Assembly: GCA_024226335.1 (NCBI GenBank)
Contig: JAAELY010000183.1
Span: forward strand, 1-41,471
Length of the DNA: 41,471 nt
Source: a bacterium
Lineage (GTDB): Bacteria; Myxococcota_A; UBA9160; SZUA-336
Direction of reading: 5' to 3'
Of the stretch, positions 33,243 through 41,252 are shown piece by piece (positions within the stretch are counted from its first letter, which is position 1; each line of letters starts with the position of its first letter). Both the position numbers and the translations under genes were made by a program. The notes beneath the pieces were generated by a model, which was not told the DNA's origin, did not search any database, and saw only the letters and a list, made by a program, of their open reading frames with translations.

Positions 33243-34079
33243 ATGCCTATCAATCCCGATTCAGTCGGCCTAAAGGGTGAGCCCGTCCGACGCTCCTGGA
33301 AGTCCAAAGACGCACTCCTGTACGCGCTCGGTGTCGGTGCCGGAACTGAAGAGCTGGCCTTTACCACGGAGAACACCAAGGACACTCCCCAACGCGTGTT
33401 GCCGACCATGGCCGTCGTTCTGGGCGGAGGCGGTGTTCCGTTCGACAAGCTCGGGTCCTTCAACGCGGCGTTGATGCTCCACGGTGCCCAGGGCATCGAG
33501 TTGCTCGACGAGATTCCCGCGGAAGGCGAGATCGAAAGCACGGGATCGATTGGGGCGATCTGGGACAAGGGCAAGGCCGCCTCGGTGGAGATGCTCTCGG
33601 AGTCGATCAACGTCGCCACGGGCAAGCCGCTGTTCCGCACGAAGATGACCGCCTTCCTGCGCGGAGAAGGGGGCTGGGGTGGCGAGCGCGGCCCTTCGCC
33701 GACCTGGGAGTTGCCGAGCAAGAAGGCGGACCACGAGGTTCGCTACTCGACCCGGGCAGATCAGCCGCTGATCTACCGGCTGTCGGGTGATCGCAACCCG
33801 CTCCACTCAGATCCTTCGTTTGCAAAGCTGGGCGGATTCGAGCGACCCATCCTGCACGGTCTTTGCAGCTACGGCTTCACGGGCCGTGCACTCTTGCACT
33901 CGTTATGCGACGGCGACCCCGCGCGCTTCAAGGCAATGGACGCGCGCTTCTCCAAGCCGGTCATGCCCGGTGACGACCTCGTCGTATCGATCTGGGCCAA
34001 TGGAAACGAAGCGCAGTTTCAGACAAAGAATCAGGACGGCGACGTGGTCATCGACCAGGGCGTCGTGAAGTTCGCCTAG
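33243..34079 (+). CDS. MaoC-family double-hotdog enoyl-CoA hydratase
   Basis: 278 residues. Two hotdog domains: an N-terminal one lacking catalytic residues (AVVLGGGGVPFDKLG) and a C-terminal hydratase-2 domain with the full motif YRLSGDRNPLHSDPSFAKLGGF (Asp183, Asn185, His188), then PILHGLCSYGFTGR. This is the architecture of MFE-2/ChsH-type (R)-specific 2-enoyl-CoA hydratases, which accept bulky substrates. It would add water to the enoyl-CoA made by the dehydrogenases immediately downstream. GAGGAG lies about 8 nt before the ATG. Confidence 0.92.
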   Translation: MPINPDSVGLKGEPVRRSWKSKDALLYALGVGAGTEELAFTTENTKDTPQRVLPTMAVVLGGGGVPFDKLGSFNAALMLHGAQGIELLDEIPAEGEIESTGSIGAIWDKGKAASVEMLSESINVATGKPLFRTKMTAFLRGEGGWGGERGPSPTWELPSKKADHEVRYSTRADQPLIYRLSGDRNPLHSDPSFAKLGGFERPILHGLCSYGFTGRALLHSLCDGDPARFKAMDARFSKPVMPGDDLVVSIWANGNEAQFQTKNQDGDVVIDQGVVKFA

Positions 34080-34087
34080 CACCGGCC

Positions 34088-35329
34088 ATGGCTGAGATTC
34101 GCGACGAAGAACTGCGGGAACGCACCCGCGCTCTCCTCGAGGAGGTCCATCCGGACGATCCCGCCGTGGATCGCGTGACCTTCCGAGGTGCGCAGTTCGA
34201 CCACGGCCTGGGTATGGTGCATTTCCCGGAAGGGCGCGGGGGGCTCGGATTCCAGCCGAAGCAGCAACAGGTCGTCAATGACGAGCTGCGACTGCGGACA
34301 AAGACCCGTTACCGGGACTCCATCGTCAATCTGATCGGCATTGGCATGGCGGCCCCCACTCTGCTGACCTACGCATCCGAAGAGCTTCAAAAGCGCTTCT
34401 TGCGGCCGATCTTCACCGGTGAAGAGATCTGGTGTCAGCTTTTCAGCGAGCCCGGCGCGGGATCCGACCTCGCCGCACTCGGAACGCGGGCCGAGCGCGC
34501 GGGCGAAGAGTGGCTCGTCAACGGACAGAAGGTCTGGACAACGCTTGCGCATGTCTCCCGCTTCGGAATGCTACTTGCGCGCACGGACCCGGAACGACCC
34601 AAGCACGACGGCCTCAGCTACTTCATCCTCGACATGCAAGCTCCCGGCGTCGAAGTTCGGCCGCTGCATCAGATCACGGGTGAAGCCGAGTTCAACGAGG
34701 TCTTCCTGAGCGACGTGCGAATTCCCGACGATTGGATGCTGGGAAACGAAGGACAGGGCTGGCGAGTCGCGATCACGACCTTGATGAACGAGCGTGTTGC
34801 AATCGGCGGCGGTGAAGGCGTTGGCCGCCGAAAACCGATCGACCACCTGCTCGACATCTGGAAACAGCGGACTGAATCGCCAACGGCCGCCCGGGGTTCC
34901 GCCGCGCGCACAGCGGTGCAGCGCGATCGGGTGACTCAGCTTTGGATCGAATCCCGTCTTCTCGAAATAACATCGAGCCGAGCACGAACGGCGCGGCGAC
35001 AGGGAAATCCCGGACCCGAAGGAGCCGTTGGAAAGCTCACATCTGCGGAGCTGACCCAGCGGATCTACGAGGCTTGCCTCGACGTACTGGGAAGCGACGG
35101 CCTCGCCTACGCACCCGGCTACGAACTACGGCGCCCCAGCGGAATCTCGCGCGATCCCCAGGACGCCGCCATGCATTGGTATCTGCGCAGCCGCGCAGCC
35201 TCGATCGAGGGCGGAACCTCACAGATCATGCGGAATATTCTCGGCGAGCGGATCCTCGGACTTCCGAGTGAGCCCCGCGTCGACAAGGACCGCGCCTGGT
35301 CCGCGCTGCGCAAGGGGGATGCGGAATGA
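34088..35329 (+). CDS. Acyl-CoA dehydrogenase, alpha-like subunit
   Basis: 413 residues. FAD/substrate region WCQLFSEPGAGSDLAALG, VNGQKVWTTLAHVSRFGML, DVRIPDDWMLGNEGQGWRVA, and C-terminal ASIEGGTSQIMRNILGERILGLP with Glu374 at the expected catalytic-region position. The sequence style is that of FadE-type dehydrogenases from steroid and bulky-acid pathways, which work as alpha2beta2 heteromers rather than homotetramers. The next gene encodes a second, shorter dehydrogenase whose start overlaps this stop (ATGA at 35326-35329), fitting a stoichiometric complex. No Shine-Dalgarno is seen; translation may be coupled to the MaoC gene 8 bases upstream. Confidence 0.94.
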   Translation: MAEIRDEELRERTRALLEEVHPDDPAVDRVTFRGAQFDHGLGMVHFPEGRGGLGFQPKQQQVVNDELRLRTKTRYRDSIVNLIGIGMAAPTLLTYASEELQKRFLRPIFTGEEIWCQLFSEPGAGSDLAALGTRAERAGEEWLVNGQKVWTTLAHVSRFGMLLARTDPERPKHDGLSYFILDMQAPGVEVRPLHQITGEAEFNEVFLSDVRIPDDWMLGNEGQGWRVAITTLMNERVAIGGGEGVGRRKPIDHLLDIWKQRTESPTAARGSAARTAVQRDRVTQLWIESRLLEITSSRARTARRQGNPGPEGAVGKLTSAELTQRIYEACLDVLGSDGLAYAPGYELRRPSGISRDPQDAAMHWYLRSRAASIEGGTSQIMRNILGERILGLPSEPRVDKDRAWSALRKGDAE

Positions 35330-36474
35330 CGGCCGCCACTGCGCAACCCGTCGCCTCCGAACCGCTCGAACTGGGATTCACGGATGAACAGGAACAGCTT
35401 CGCGAGCTCGTGCGCAGCTTCCTGGCCGCGAACTCGAGCGAAGAAGACGTACGCGCCCTCATGCAAACGGAGGAAGGCTTCGACGAGAAGGTTTGGAGCC
35501 AGATGGCGGAAGAACTGGGCCTTCCCGGTCTCCTGATCCCCGAGCAGTTCGGAGGAGCGGGCCTAACAGCCGTCGAAGTCGGGATCGTACTGGAAGAGAT
35601 GGGGCGCACGCTCTACTGCGGCCCCTTCCTTTCGACTGCGGTGATGGCCGCGAGCGCGCTGGTCGAAAGCGGAGATTCCGCCGCTCAGGCGGAACTCCTC
35701 CCGGACATCGCAACCGGGCAGACGCGCATGACACTGGCCTTTGCGGAGCAGGGCCAGCCCGGCTTCGATCCGGAAACCCTTGCCTGCGACGCTCTGGACG
35801 ATGGGGATGGGGTGCTTCTCAATGGCGTGAAGGACTCGGTGGTCGACGGTGCCACGGCGGACTCGATCCTGGTCATCGCCCGCGGCCGCGATGGCCTCGG
35901 TCTCTTCCATGTCGATGGCGCGGCCACAGGACTCGAGCGCACTCCGGTCCCGACGCTGGACCCTACGCGCAAGCTCGCGCGGCTGCACTTCTCGAAGACA
36001 CCGGCCAGGCCGATCGCTGCCGATTTCGCGGCGATCGAAAGCACGCTCGAGCGAATCGTCGTCGCGATGGCCTGTGAGCAGGTTGGAGGAGCGCAGCACT
36101 GTCTCGACATGGCCGTCGAATACGCACAGGAGCGCATTCAATTCGGCCGACCCATCGGTTCCTTTCAGGCCATCAAGCACAAGTGCGCCGACCTGCTCAT
36201 CGGCGTCGAAGCGGCGAAGTCAGCGGCACGCTACGCAGCGGCCTGTGCGGCTCATCGGCCCGACGAACGGGCCGTCGCCGCGAGCATGGCAAAGGCGTAC
36301 TGCTCCGATGTCTACACCCGCGCGGCGGAGGAGAACCTGCAGATCCACGGCGGCATCGGCTTCACCTGGGAGCACTCCTGCCACCTCTATCTGAAACGAG
36401 CGCGAAGTTCCCAGCTTCTGTTCGGCGATCCACTTCATCATCGCGAGCACCTGGCGTCGCTCGTCGGAATCTGA
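35326..36474 (+). CDS. Acyl-CoA dehydrogenase, beta-like subunit lacking the C-terminal Glu motif
   Basis: 382 residues. The fold is recognisable: LGFTDEQEQLRELVRSFLA at the start, LGLPGLLIPEQFGGAGL, ERIQFGRPIGSFQAIKHKCADL and IHGGIGFTWEHSCHLYLKRAR near the end. Where catalytic dehydrogenases have (I/Y)EGTS, this protein reads LLFGDPLHH (Phe366-Gly-Asp368), so that glutamate is missing. The middle SEPG/E-x-GSD loop is also replaced (FAEQGQPGFD). Both features fit the non-catalytic or half-site subunit of heteromeric FadE pairs. It is translationally coupled to the alpha-like gene. Confidence 0.9.
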   Translation: MTAATAQPVASEPLELGFTDEQEQLRELVRSFLAANSSEEDVRALMQTEEGFDEKVWSQMAEELGLPGLLIPEQFGGAGLTAVEVGIVLEEMGRTLYCGPFLSTAVMAASALVESGDSAAQAELLPDIATGQTRMTLAFAEQGQPGFDPETLACDALDDGDGVLLNGVKDSVVDGATADSILVIARGRDGLGLFHVDGAATGLERTPVPTLDPTRKLARLHFSKTPARPIAADFAAIESTLERIVVAMACEQVGGAQHCLDMAVEYAQERIQFGRPIGSFQAIKHKCADLLIGVEAAKSAARYAAACAAHRPDERAVAASMAKAYCSDVYTRAAEENLQIHGGIGFTWEHSCHLYLKRARSSQLLFGDPLHHREHLASLVGI

Positions 36475-36502
36475 CGCCATCACCTGGCAAGGAGGACAAC
36501 CT

Positions 36503-37267
36503 TTGGAAAGCGAGACTCGGAAGATCGACGTCGGCGGCCACAAGCTGCGCCTGAGCGTCGCCGGAAATGGTCCTCCGGATTTTCTCTGCCTTCACGGCCT
36601 CGTCGATCGCATCGAGATCTGGAAGCGCCTGGTCGGACCGCTCTCGGAGCGGGGACGCGTCGCCTGTATCGACCAGCGCGGACACGGAGAGTCAGAGGCA
36701 CCTCCCGGACCCTATCGACGGGAGGACCTCGCGTCCGACGTATCCGCCACGATTCGCGAACTCGGAGCGGAGAAGGTCGTACTGGTCGGACATTCGATGG
36801 GCGGGATCATCTCGATGACCACGGCCCTCAGCCACCCCGAGCAGGTCGCTGGCCTGGTCCTGATCGGCACGGCGAGCCAGTGCAATGAGAAGACCGCGGG
36901 CTGGTACGAGCGAATCGCGCAGGCCGGCGAGAAGGACGGCAACGCGGGTCTCGCACAGGCCATCTACAGGGGAAGGGGCAATAAGGTCATCGAGGGCGAC
37001 GCCCAGGGGATCGCCGATGTGACGCGAACGCTCAAGAGCCTCTACGAAGATCCGCTGACACCCAAGCTTTCGGCCATCACCTGTCCCGTCCTGCTGATCG
37101 TGGGCGACAAGGACCCGATGGGACCCAAGGCATCCTCGATCATCGCGGCGCGATTTCCCGACGCGGAACTCGTGACGGTTGCCGATTGCGGCCACTGGGT
37201 GCACGTGGAAGAACCCGAAGCTGTGCTCGACGCAATCGATCGTTTCCTCGCGCGACTCGATTCATAA
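36503..37267 (+). CDS. Alpha/beta hydrolase
   Basis: 254 residues from a TTG start supported by AAGGAGG about 7 nt upstream (36489-36495). The catalytic triad is visible: Ser98 in VLVGHSMGGI, Asp202 or Asp204 in IVGDKDPMGP, and His231 in ADCGHWVHVEEP. The oxyanion loop is CLHGLVDRIEIW. It is a soluble cytoplasmic protein without signal peptide, typical of meta-cleavage-product, lactone or ester hydrolases. Within this operon it could open a ring cleavage product or lactone; the substrate is not determinable. Confidence 0.9.
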   Translation: MESETRKIDVGGHKLRLSVAGNGPPDFLCLHGLVDRIEIWKRLVGPLSERGRVACIDQRGHGESEAPPGPYRREDLASDVSATIRELGAEKVVLVGHSMGGIISMTTALSHPEQVAGLVLIGTASQCNEKTAGWYERIAQAGEKDGNAGLAQAIYRGRGNKVIEGDAQGIADVTRTLKSLYEDPLTPKLSAITCPVLLIVGDKDPMGPKASSIIAARFPDAELVTVADCGHWVHVEEPEAVLDAIDRFLARLDS

Positions 37268-37308
37268 CCCGCAGCCATTTCAGACCCCCTATCCGAACGG
37301 AGAGAATC

Positions 37309-37884
37309 ATGAGCGAACCGCGAATTCCCCTGCTTCCGATCGACGAAGCGAAGCAGGCGGCCTCCAAGATGAATGTTCACGAGGCCGTCGCCGACCTGAG
37401 CATCTTCCGCATCCTGTTTCGCCAGCCCCAACTGGCGAAACGAGTGAACGATCTCTTGATGACCTTGCTCTTCAAAGGCTCACTCGATGGACGCCTGCGT
37501 GAACTCATCATCATGCGCATCGGCTGGGCCACCGGGTCGGTCTACGAATGGACCCAACACTGGCGAATCGCACGACAGCTCGGTGTGGAAGAATCCGATC
37601 TGCTGGCTCTACGCGACTGGCAGAAACACACGCACTGGTCCGATGCCGACCGAGCCATCCTGCGCGCGACCGATGAGACCCTCGAAAACGGAGCCATCTC
37701 AGGAGAGACCTGGACCGAGTGCGCGAAACACCTGCACAGCGATGCCGAGCAACTCGAACTGGTTTGCGCCATCGGCGCCTGGCGGATGATCTCGCAGATC
37801 CTCAAGAGTCTGGAAGTACCGCTCGAAGACGGCGTAGCTCCGTGGCCGCCGGACGGGCTTCGCCCGGAAGGTGAGGTCTCCTGA
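37309..37884 (+). CDS. Carboxymuconolactone decarboxylase-like (AhpD-fold) protein
   Basis: 191 residues. The CMD core reads LDGRLRELIIMRIGWATGSVYEWTQHWRIARQLGV (about 59-93), with Glu65 and His84 conserved. The redox Cys-x-x-Cys pair of AhpD is absent (TGSVYEW), which places it with the decarboxylase-like/unknown CMD proteins common in catabolic clusters. GGAGAGAATC is the ribosome-binding region for the ATG at 37309; an in-frame upstream start at 37186 overlaps the hydrolase and is rejected. The role is unknown; it may act on a lactone or peroxide intermediate. Confidence 0.87.
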   Translation: MSEPRIPLLPIDEAKQAASKMNVHEAVADLSIFRILFRQPQLAKRVNDLLMTLLFKGSLDGRLRELIIMRIGWATGSVYEWTQHWRIARQLGVEESDLLALRDWQKHTHWSDADRAILRATDETLENGAISGETWTECAKHLHSDAEQLELVCAIGAWRMISQILKSLEVPLEDGVAPWPPDGLRPEGEVS

Positions 37885-37885
37885 C

Positions 37886-38740
37886 ATGCCGATGAATACC
37901 GAACTCGTAGGACGATCGTATCCCGAGACCCGCTATCGAGTCAGCACCGAAGCGACCCAGAAGTACGCGCTGGCGACAAACGATTTCAATCCTCGATTCT
38001 TCGAAGGCGCTCCCGACCTGATCGCACCCCCTGTGTTCCCAGTCGTCTATCACCCGCGCGCACTCGGACAGGCGATCGGCGACCCCGAGCTTGGCATCGA
38101 CTTCAAACGCGCCCTCCACGGTGAGCAGGACATGCGCTTTCACGCGCCGATCCGCCCGGATGACGAGATCACCACGGCAGCTCGCATTGAGTCGATTCGC
38201 GCAAAGGGAACGGGCGAGACCATCACGCTGGACCTGGTTTCGCACAATCAGAACGGCGTGTTGGTGGAGTCGACGCTCTTCACGCTATTCGTACGAGGAC
38301 CGTCGGGCGCTCCGAGCAACGACCGCGAAAAGAGCGCCGCCGAGCGCCCGGCTCCGGCAAGCGATCCGATCGCGCGAGTTGCGCAACAACTCGACGACGA
38401 CCAGACGTTCCGCTACTCGGAGGCGTCGGGAGATCGCACGAAGATCCATCTGGACGAAGGGGCGGCCCGACGAGCCGGGCTTCCCGGCATCATCGGGCAC
38501 GGGCTGTGCACGATGGCCTTCGTTTCACGGGCCCTCATTGACGAGTTGGCCGACGGCGATCCGACCCGACTTGCACGCCTATCGTTGCGTTTCGCTCAGC
38601 CTGTGATTCCGGGCGAAACACTCGAAACTTCGATCTGGTCTTCGGACACGCCGGGAACCTTCAGCTTCGAAACAGTCGACCCCCGCAAAGCCCCGGTTGT
38701 TTCTCAGGGTCTTGTCGAGATCCGTTCCGAGACATCATGA
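37886..38740 (+). CDS. MaoC-like double-hotdog dehydratase
   Basis: 284 residues from ATG 37886, one base after the previous stop; ATG 37892 is an alternative. The N-terminal hotdog resembles FAS1-type dehydratase domains (YALATNDFNPRFFEG, APPVFPVVYHP, LHGEQDMRFHAPIRPDDEI). The C-terminal one has FRYSEASGDRTKIHLDEGAARRAGL, in which Asp183 and His188 of the hydratase motif are kept but Asn-Pro is replaced by Thr-Lys. GIIGHGLCTMAFVSRAL follows. It is a second hydratase/dehydratase of the operon, probably with a different substrate from the one at 33243. Its stop overlaps the ligase start (ATGA at 38737-38740). Confidence 0.85.
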   Translation: MPMNTELVGRSYPETRYRVSTEATQKYALATNDFNPRFFEGAPDLIAPPVFPVVYHPRALGQAIGDPELGIDFKRALHGEQDMRFHAPIRPDDEITTAARIESIRAKGTGETITLDLVSHNQNGVLVESTLFTLFVRGPSGAPSNDREKSAAERPAPASDPIARVAQQLDDDQTFRYSEASGDRTKIHLDEGAARRAGLPGIIGHGLCTMAFVSRALIDELADGDPTRLARLSLRFAQPVIPGETLETSIWSSDTPGTFSFETVDPRKAPVVSQGLVEIRSETS

Positions 38741-40269
38741 CGCCCGGTTCAATCATCAGCGGGGAAAGGATCCTGACGCGCGAACGCTTGTTCAAGCGCG
38801 CGGGCCAGGCGTCGAGTGGTTTCAACTCTTTGGGAATCGGCGCGGGCGATGCGGTGGCCATCATGCTCCGCAACGACTTCCCGTTCTTCGAAGCGACTTT
38901 CGCAGCGGGTCGCCTGGGCGCTCACGCGGTCCCGATCAACTGGCACTACATGGGCGAGGAGACCGAGCACATCCTGCGCGATTCCGGGGCGAAGGCCCTG
39001 GTCGTGCACGCAGATCTGCTTGCGCAGATCGAAGACTCCCTTCCCGAAAACGTGACCGTACTCGTCGTTCCGACTCCGACCGAGATCCGCGAGGCCTACC
39101 GTATCGATCCCGAACGAGCGGAGGTTCCAGCGGACCGCCTGAGCTGGGACGCCTGGATCGACGGATTCCCCGACTGGGTAGAGCCGCCCCGCGATTCACC
39201 CGGTGCCATGATCTACACGTCGGGTACAACGGGTCAGCCCAAGGGCGTGCGCCGGAAGCCCGCAAACGCGGAGCAGATGTCGCTGGGCCGGAAGATCGGC
39301 GCCCAGCTGTACGGCTTCGGTCCGCAGATGCGCGCAGTGGTAACCGGACCGATGTATCACATCGCACCGAACACCTTTGCCATCGTGGCTGCGGCCCTCG
39401 GCGACCGCGTCGTACTCCAGCCCCGCTTCGACCCCGAAGAGCTACTGGCATTGATCGAACAGCACGAGGTCAGTTCACTCAATCTCGTGCCCACGATGTT
39501 CAACCGCCTGCTTCGACTTCCCGATTCGGTTCGAACTCGCTACGACCTCAGCTCGCTGACCAATGTCGTACACAACGCCGCGCCCTGCGCCCCCGAGGTC
39601 AAGCGCGCCATGATCGAATGGTGGGGCCCGGTCATCTGGGAACTCTACGGCGGTACCGAGTCGGGACCTGCGGCCGGTTGCGGAAGTGAAGAATGGCTTG
39701 CGCATCCGGGTAGCGTGGGAAAGGCCCTGCCCGGCTCGACGATTCGCATCCTCGATGACGATGGAAAGGAATTGCCATCGGGTGAGGTAGGCGAGGTGTT
39801 CATGCGCAGCGAAGCGAACTCCGAGTTCACCTACCACGGACGGGAAGACGAACGACGCGCGATCGAACGCACCGGTCTGATCACTCTGGGAGACATGGGG
39901 TACCTGGACGGGGACGGCTTCCTGTTTCTGTGCGATCGCAAGCGAGACATGGTCATCTCGGGCGGTGTCAACATCTACCCCGCGGAGATCGAATCCGTCC
40001 TGATCGGAGTGGAAAGCGTCGCCGATTGTGCGGTCTTCGGCATCCCGGACGACGAGTTTGGCGAATCACTGATCGCAATCATCGAGCCTGAACCGGGAAC
40101 CTCCCCGAGCGCCGATTCCATAAAGCTGGCGTTGGAAGGAAGGCTCGCGCGCTACAAGATCCCGCGCCGAATCGAGTTTTCGACGGAGCTTCCGCGGGAA
40201 GACTCCGGGAAGATCTTCAAACGCAAGCTCCGCGACCAGTACTGGAGCGACGAGAACCGACGCATCTGA
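38737..40269 (+). CDS. AMP-forming acyl-CoA ligase (FadD-like)
   Basis: 510 residues. Adenylation motifs: MIYTSGTTGQPKGVRR (A3), WELYGGTESGPAAG (A5), LGDMGYLDGDGFLFLCDRKRDMVISGG (A7/A8 hinge), NIYPAEIESVL and the C-terminal EDSGKIFKRKLRD with catalytic Lys492. The short N-terminus (no long lead before LTRERLFKRA) is like FadD-type ligases for bile-acid, steroid or bulky carboxylates. It would activate the pathway acid to its CoA ester with ATP. It is the last gene of the operon and is translationally coupled to the MaoC-like gene. Confidence 0.93.
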   Translation: MTPGSIISGERILTRERLFKRAGQASSGFNSLGIGAGDAVAIMLRNDFPFFEATFAAGRLGAHAVPINWHYMGEETEHILRDSGAKALVVHADLLAQIEDSLPENVTVLVVPTPTEIREAYRIDPERAEVPADRLSWDAWIDGFPDWVEPPRDSPGAMIYTSGTTGQPKGVRRKPANAEQMSLGRKIGAQLYGFGPQMRAVVTGPMYHIAPNTFAIVAAALGDRVVLQPRFDPEELLALIEQHEVSSLNLVPTMFNRLLRLPDSVRTRYDLSSLTNVVHNAAPCAPEVKRAMIEWWGPVIWELYGGTESGPAAGCGSEEWLAHPGSVGKALPGSTIRILDDDGKELPSGEVGEVFMRSEANSEFTYHGREDERRAIERTGLITLGDMGYLDGDGFLFLCDRKRDMVISGGVNIYPAEIESVLIGVESVADCAVFGIPDDEFGESLIAIIEPEPGTSPSADSIKLALEGRLARYKIPRRIEFSTELPREDSGKIFKRKLRDQYWSDENRRI

Positions 40270-40358
40270 TCGCGCTGAATACGCAGCACGAAGACCCGAC
40301 AAACGGGCAACTCGGAGAGCGCGCAAGACGGCCAGGCGGGTGTTTCGACAAATTTCGC

Positions 40359-40390
40359 GGGCTGTCCTTCCGCCGCTCCGAAGGCCCTTT
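40359..40390 (+). terminator. Imperfect hairpin with short T tail after the catabolic operon
   Basis: GGG (40359-40361) and CCTTC (40366-40370) pair with GAAGG (40380-40384) and CCC (40385-40387), with a four-base bulge and a nine-base loop, followed by TTT. It lies 90 bases after the ligase stop, where the operon should end. The T run is short, so intrinsic termination is only possible, not assured. Confidence 0.3.
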
Positions 40391-40508
40391 GTAGGTGCCC
40401 GGCCGCCCGCGCCCGTTCGAGAGCCGCCGGATTCTCCGACTGCCGAATCTGTGCCGGCCGATAATGGGCGGTCCTACTAAGTAGATAGGGGGGCGATTCT
40501 TCCTATCC

Positions 40509-40790
40509 ACCTATACGGGTCGGGTCACGGTTCCCATTTTGTGGGACCGCAAGAACGAGACCATCGTGAACAACGAGTCGAGCGAGATCATCCGGATGTC
40601 CAACAGTGAGTTCGATGCGATCGGAAACGCGAGCGTCGACCCCTCGATATCTCGTCGGGGACCGAATTACCGAAGCGGATTGGCGGCTCTTTACGACCTT
40701 GGTTCGATTCGACGCGGTCTACGTGGGCCACTTCAAGTGCAACCTCCGCCGGATCGCCGACTACCCGCACCTTTCGCGAGCCTCTGGGGC
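40509..40790 (+). pseudogene. Shredded glutathionyl-hydroquinone reductase (YqjG/ECM4-like) remnant
   Basis: Two diagnostic pieces of a xenobiotic-reductase GST survive in different frames. Piece one (about 40509-40626) reads TGRVTVPILWDRKNET then [17 protein letters not shown]. Piece two (about 40639-40780) reads [17 protein letters not shown] then [18 protein letters not shown] and IADYPHLS. In the intact ~320-residue family these are separated by roughly 60-80 residues. Missing are the N-terminal thioredoxin fold with its catalytic Cys, the region between the pieces, and the C-terminal end. There is a frame change between them and no start codon. The gene is dead; whether it was once functional in this lineage or arrived already broken is unknown. 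Confidence 0.8.
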
Positions 40791-41252
40791 TAAACACCCC
40801 CAGGGACAGGTATTCATGCACCAACGCGTCTGCCAGCCAGAAACTGGGCCCTACCTAAGAAGAATCTCAACTCCAATTCAAGGAGCCGAGAGTCTGAAGG
40901 GTCTAAGGTAGGCAAAACGCGCGAGACGGAAATCTGCAATCTCCCCCACTCCTCGATAGAACAAGTACTGGAAGCAGGATTGCGACGGGCACACCAATTG
41001 TTCGAGATGCGCGCGGCACCTTTCTCTCTGGCGATGCCCATCTTCTGACGTGCGCCAGAACGCAGTTTACTTTTCCCTGCTCCCAGAACCCCCTTCCTTG
41101 TTTGTCCGACACGCCGGTGGTCGCCAAGTCGTTCACGCCGGGGCGCTCGACCCGCCTTCGCGAGGCGATCGTCGGGGGTCAGCCACGAGCTGGCGGCTTC
41201 CACCTCCGGGACGCCCCCCCCGCCCGAGCGTCGCTGAACTACCGGAGTGTCA
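40791..41252. other. Gene-poor stretch before the MASE1 gene
   Basis: No convincing coding region. Minus-strand and plus-strand open frames here lack family motifs and ribosome-binding sites. A 7-bp inverted repeat (CCTACCT at 40850-40856, AGGTAGG at 40906-40912) and a C8 run (41214-41221) are present. Base composition is lower in GC than the neighbouring operon in places, as expected for decaying DNA next to the pseudogene. Confidence 0.5.

Noticed and set aside
41214-41221. Second C8 homopolymer
   Set aside because: It lies outside any gene I can support, so a phase-variation role cannot be argued.
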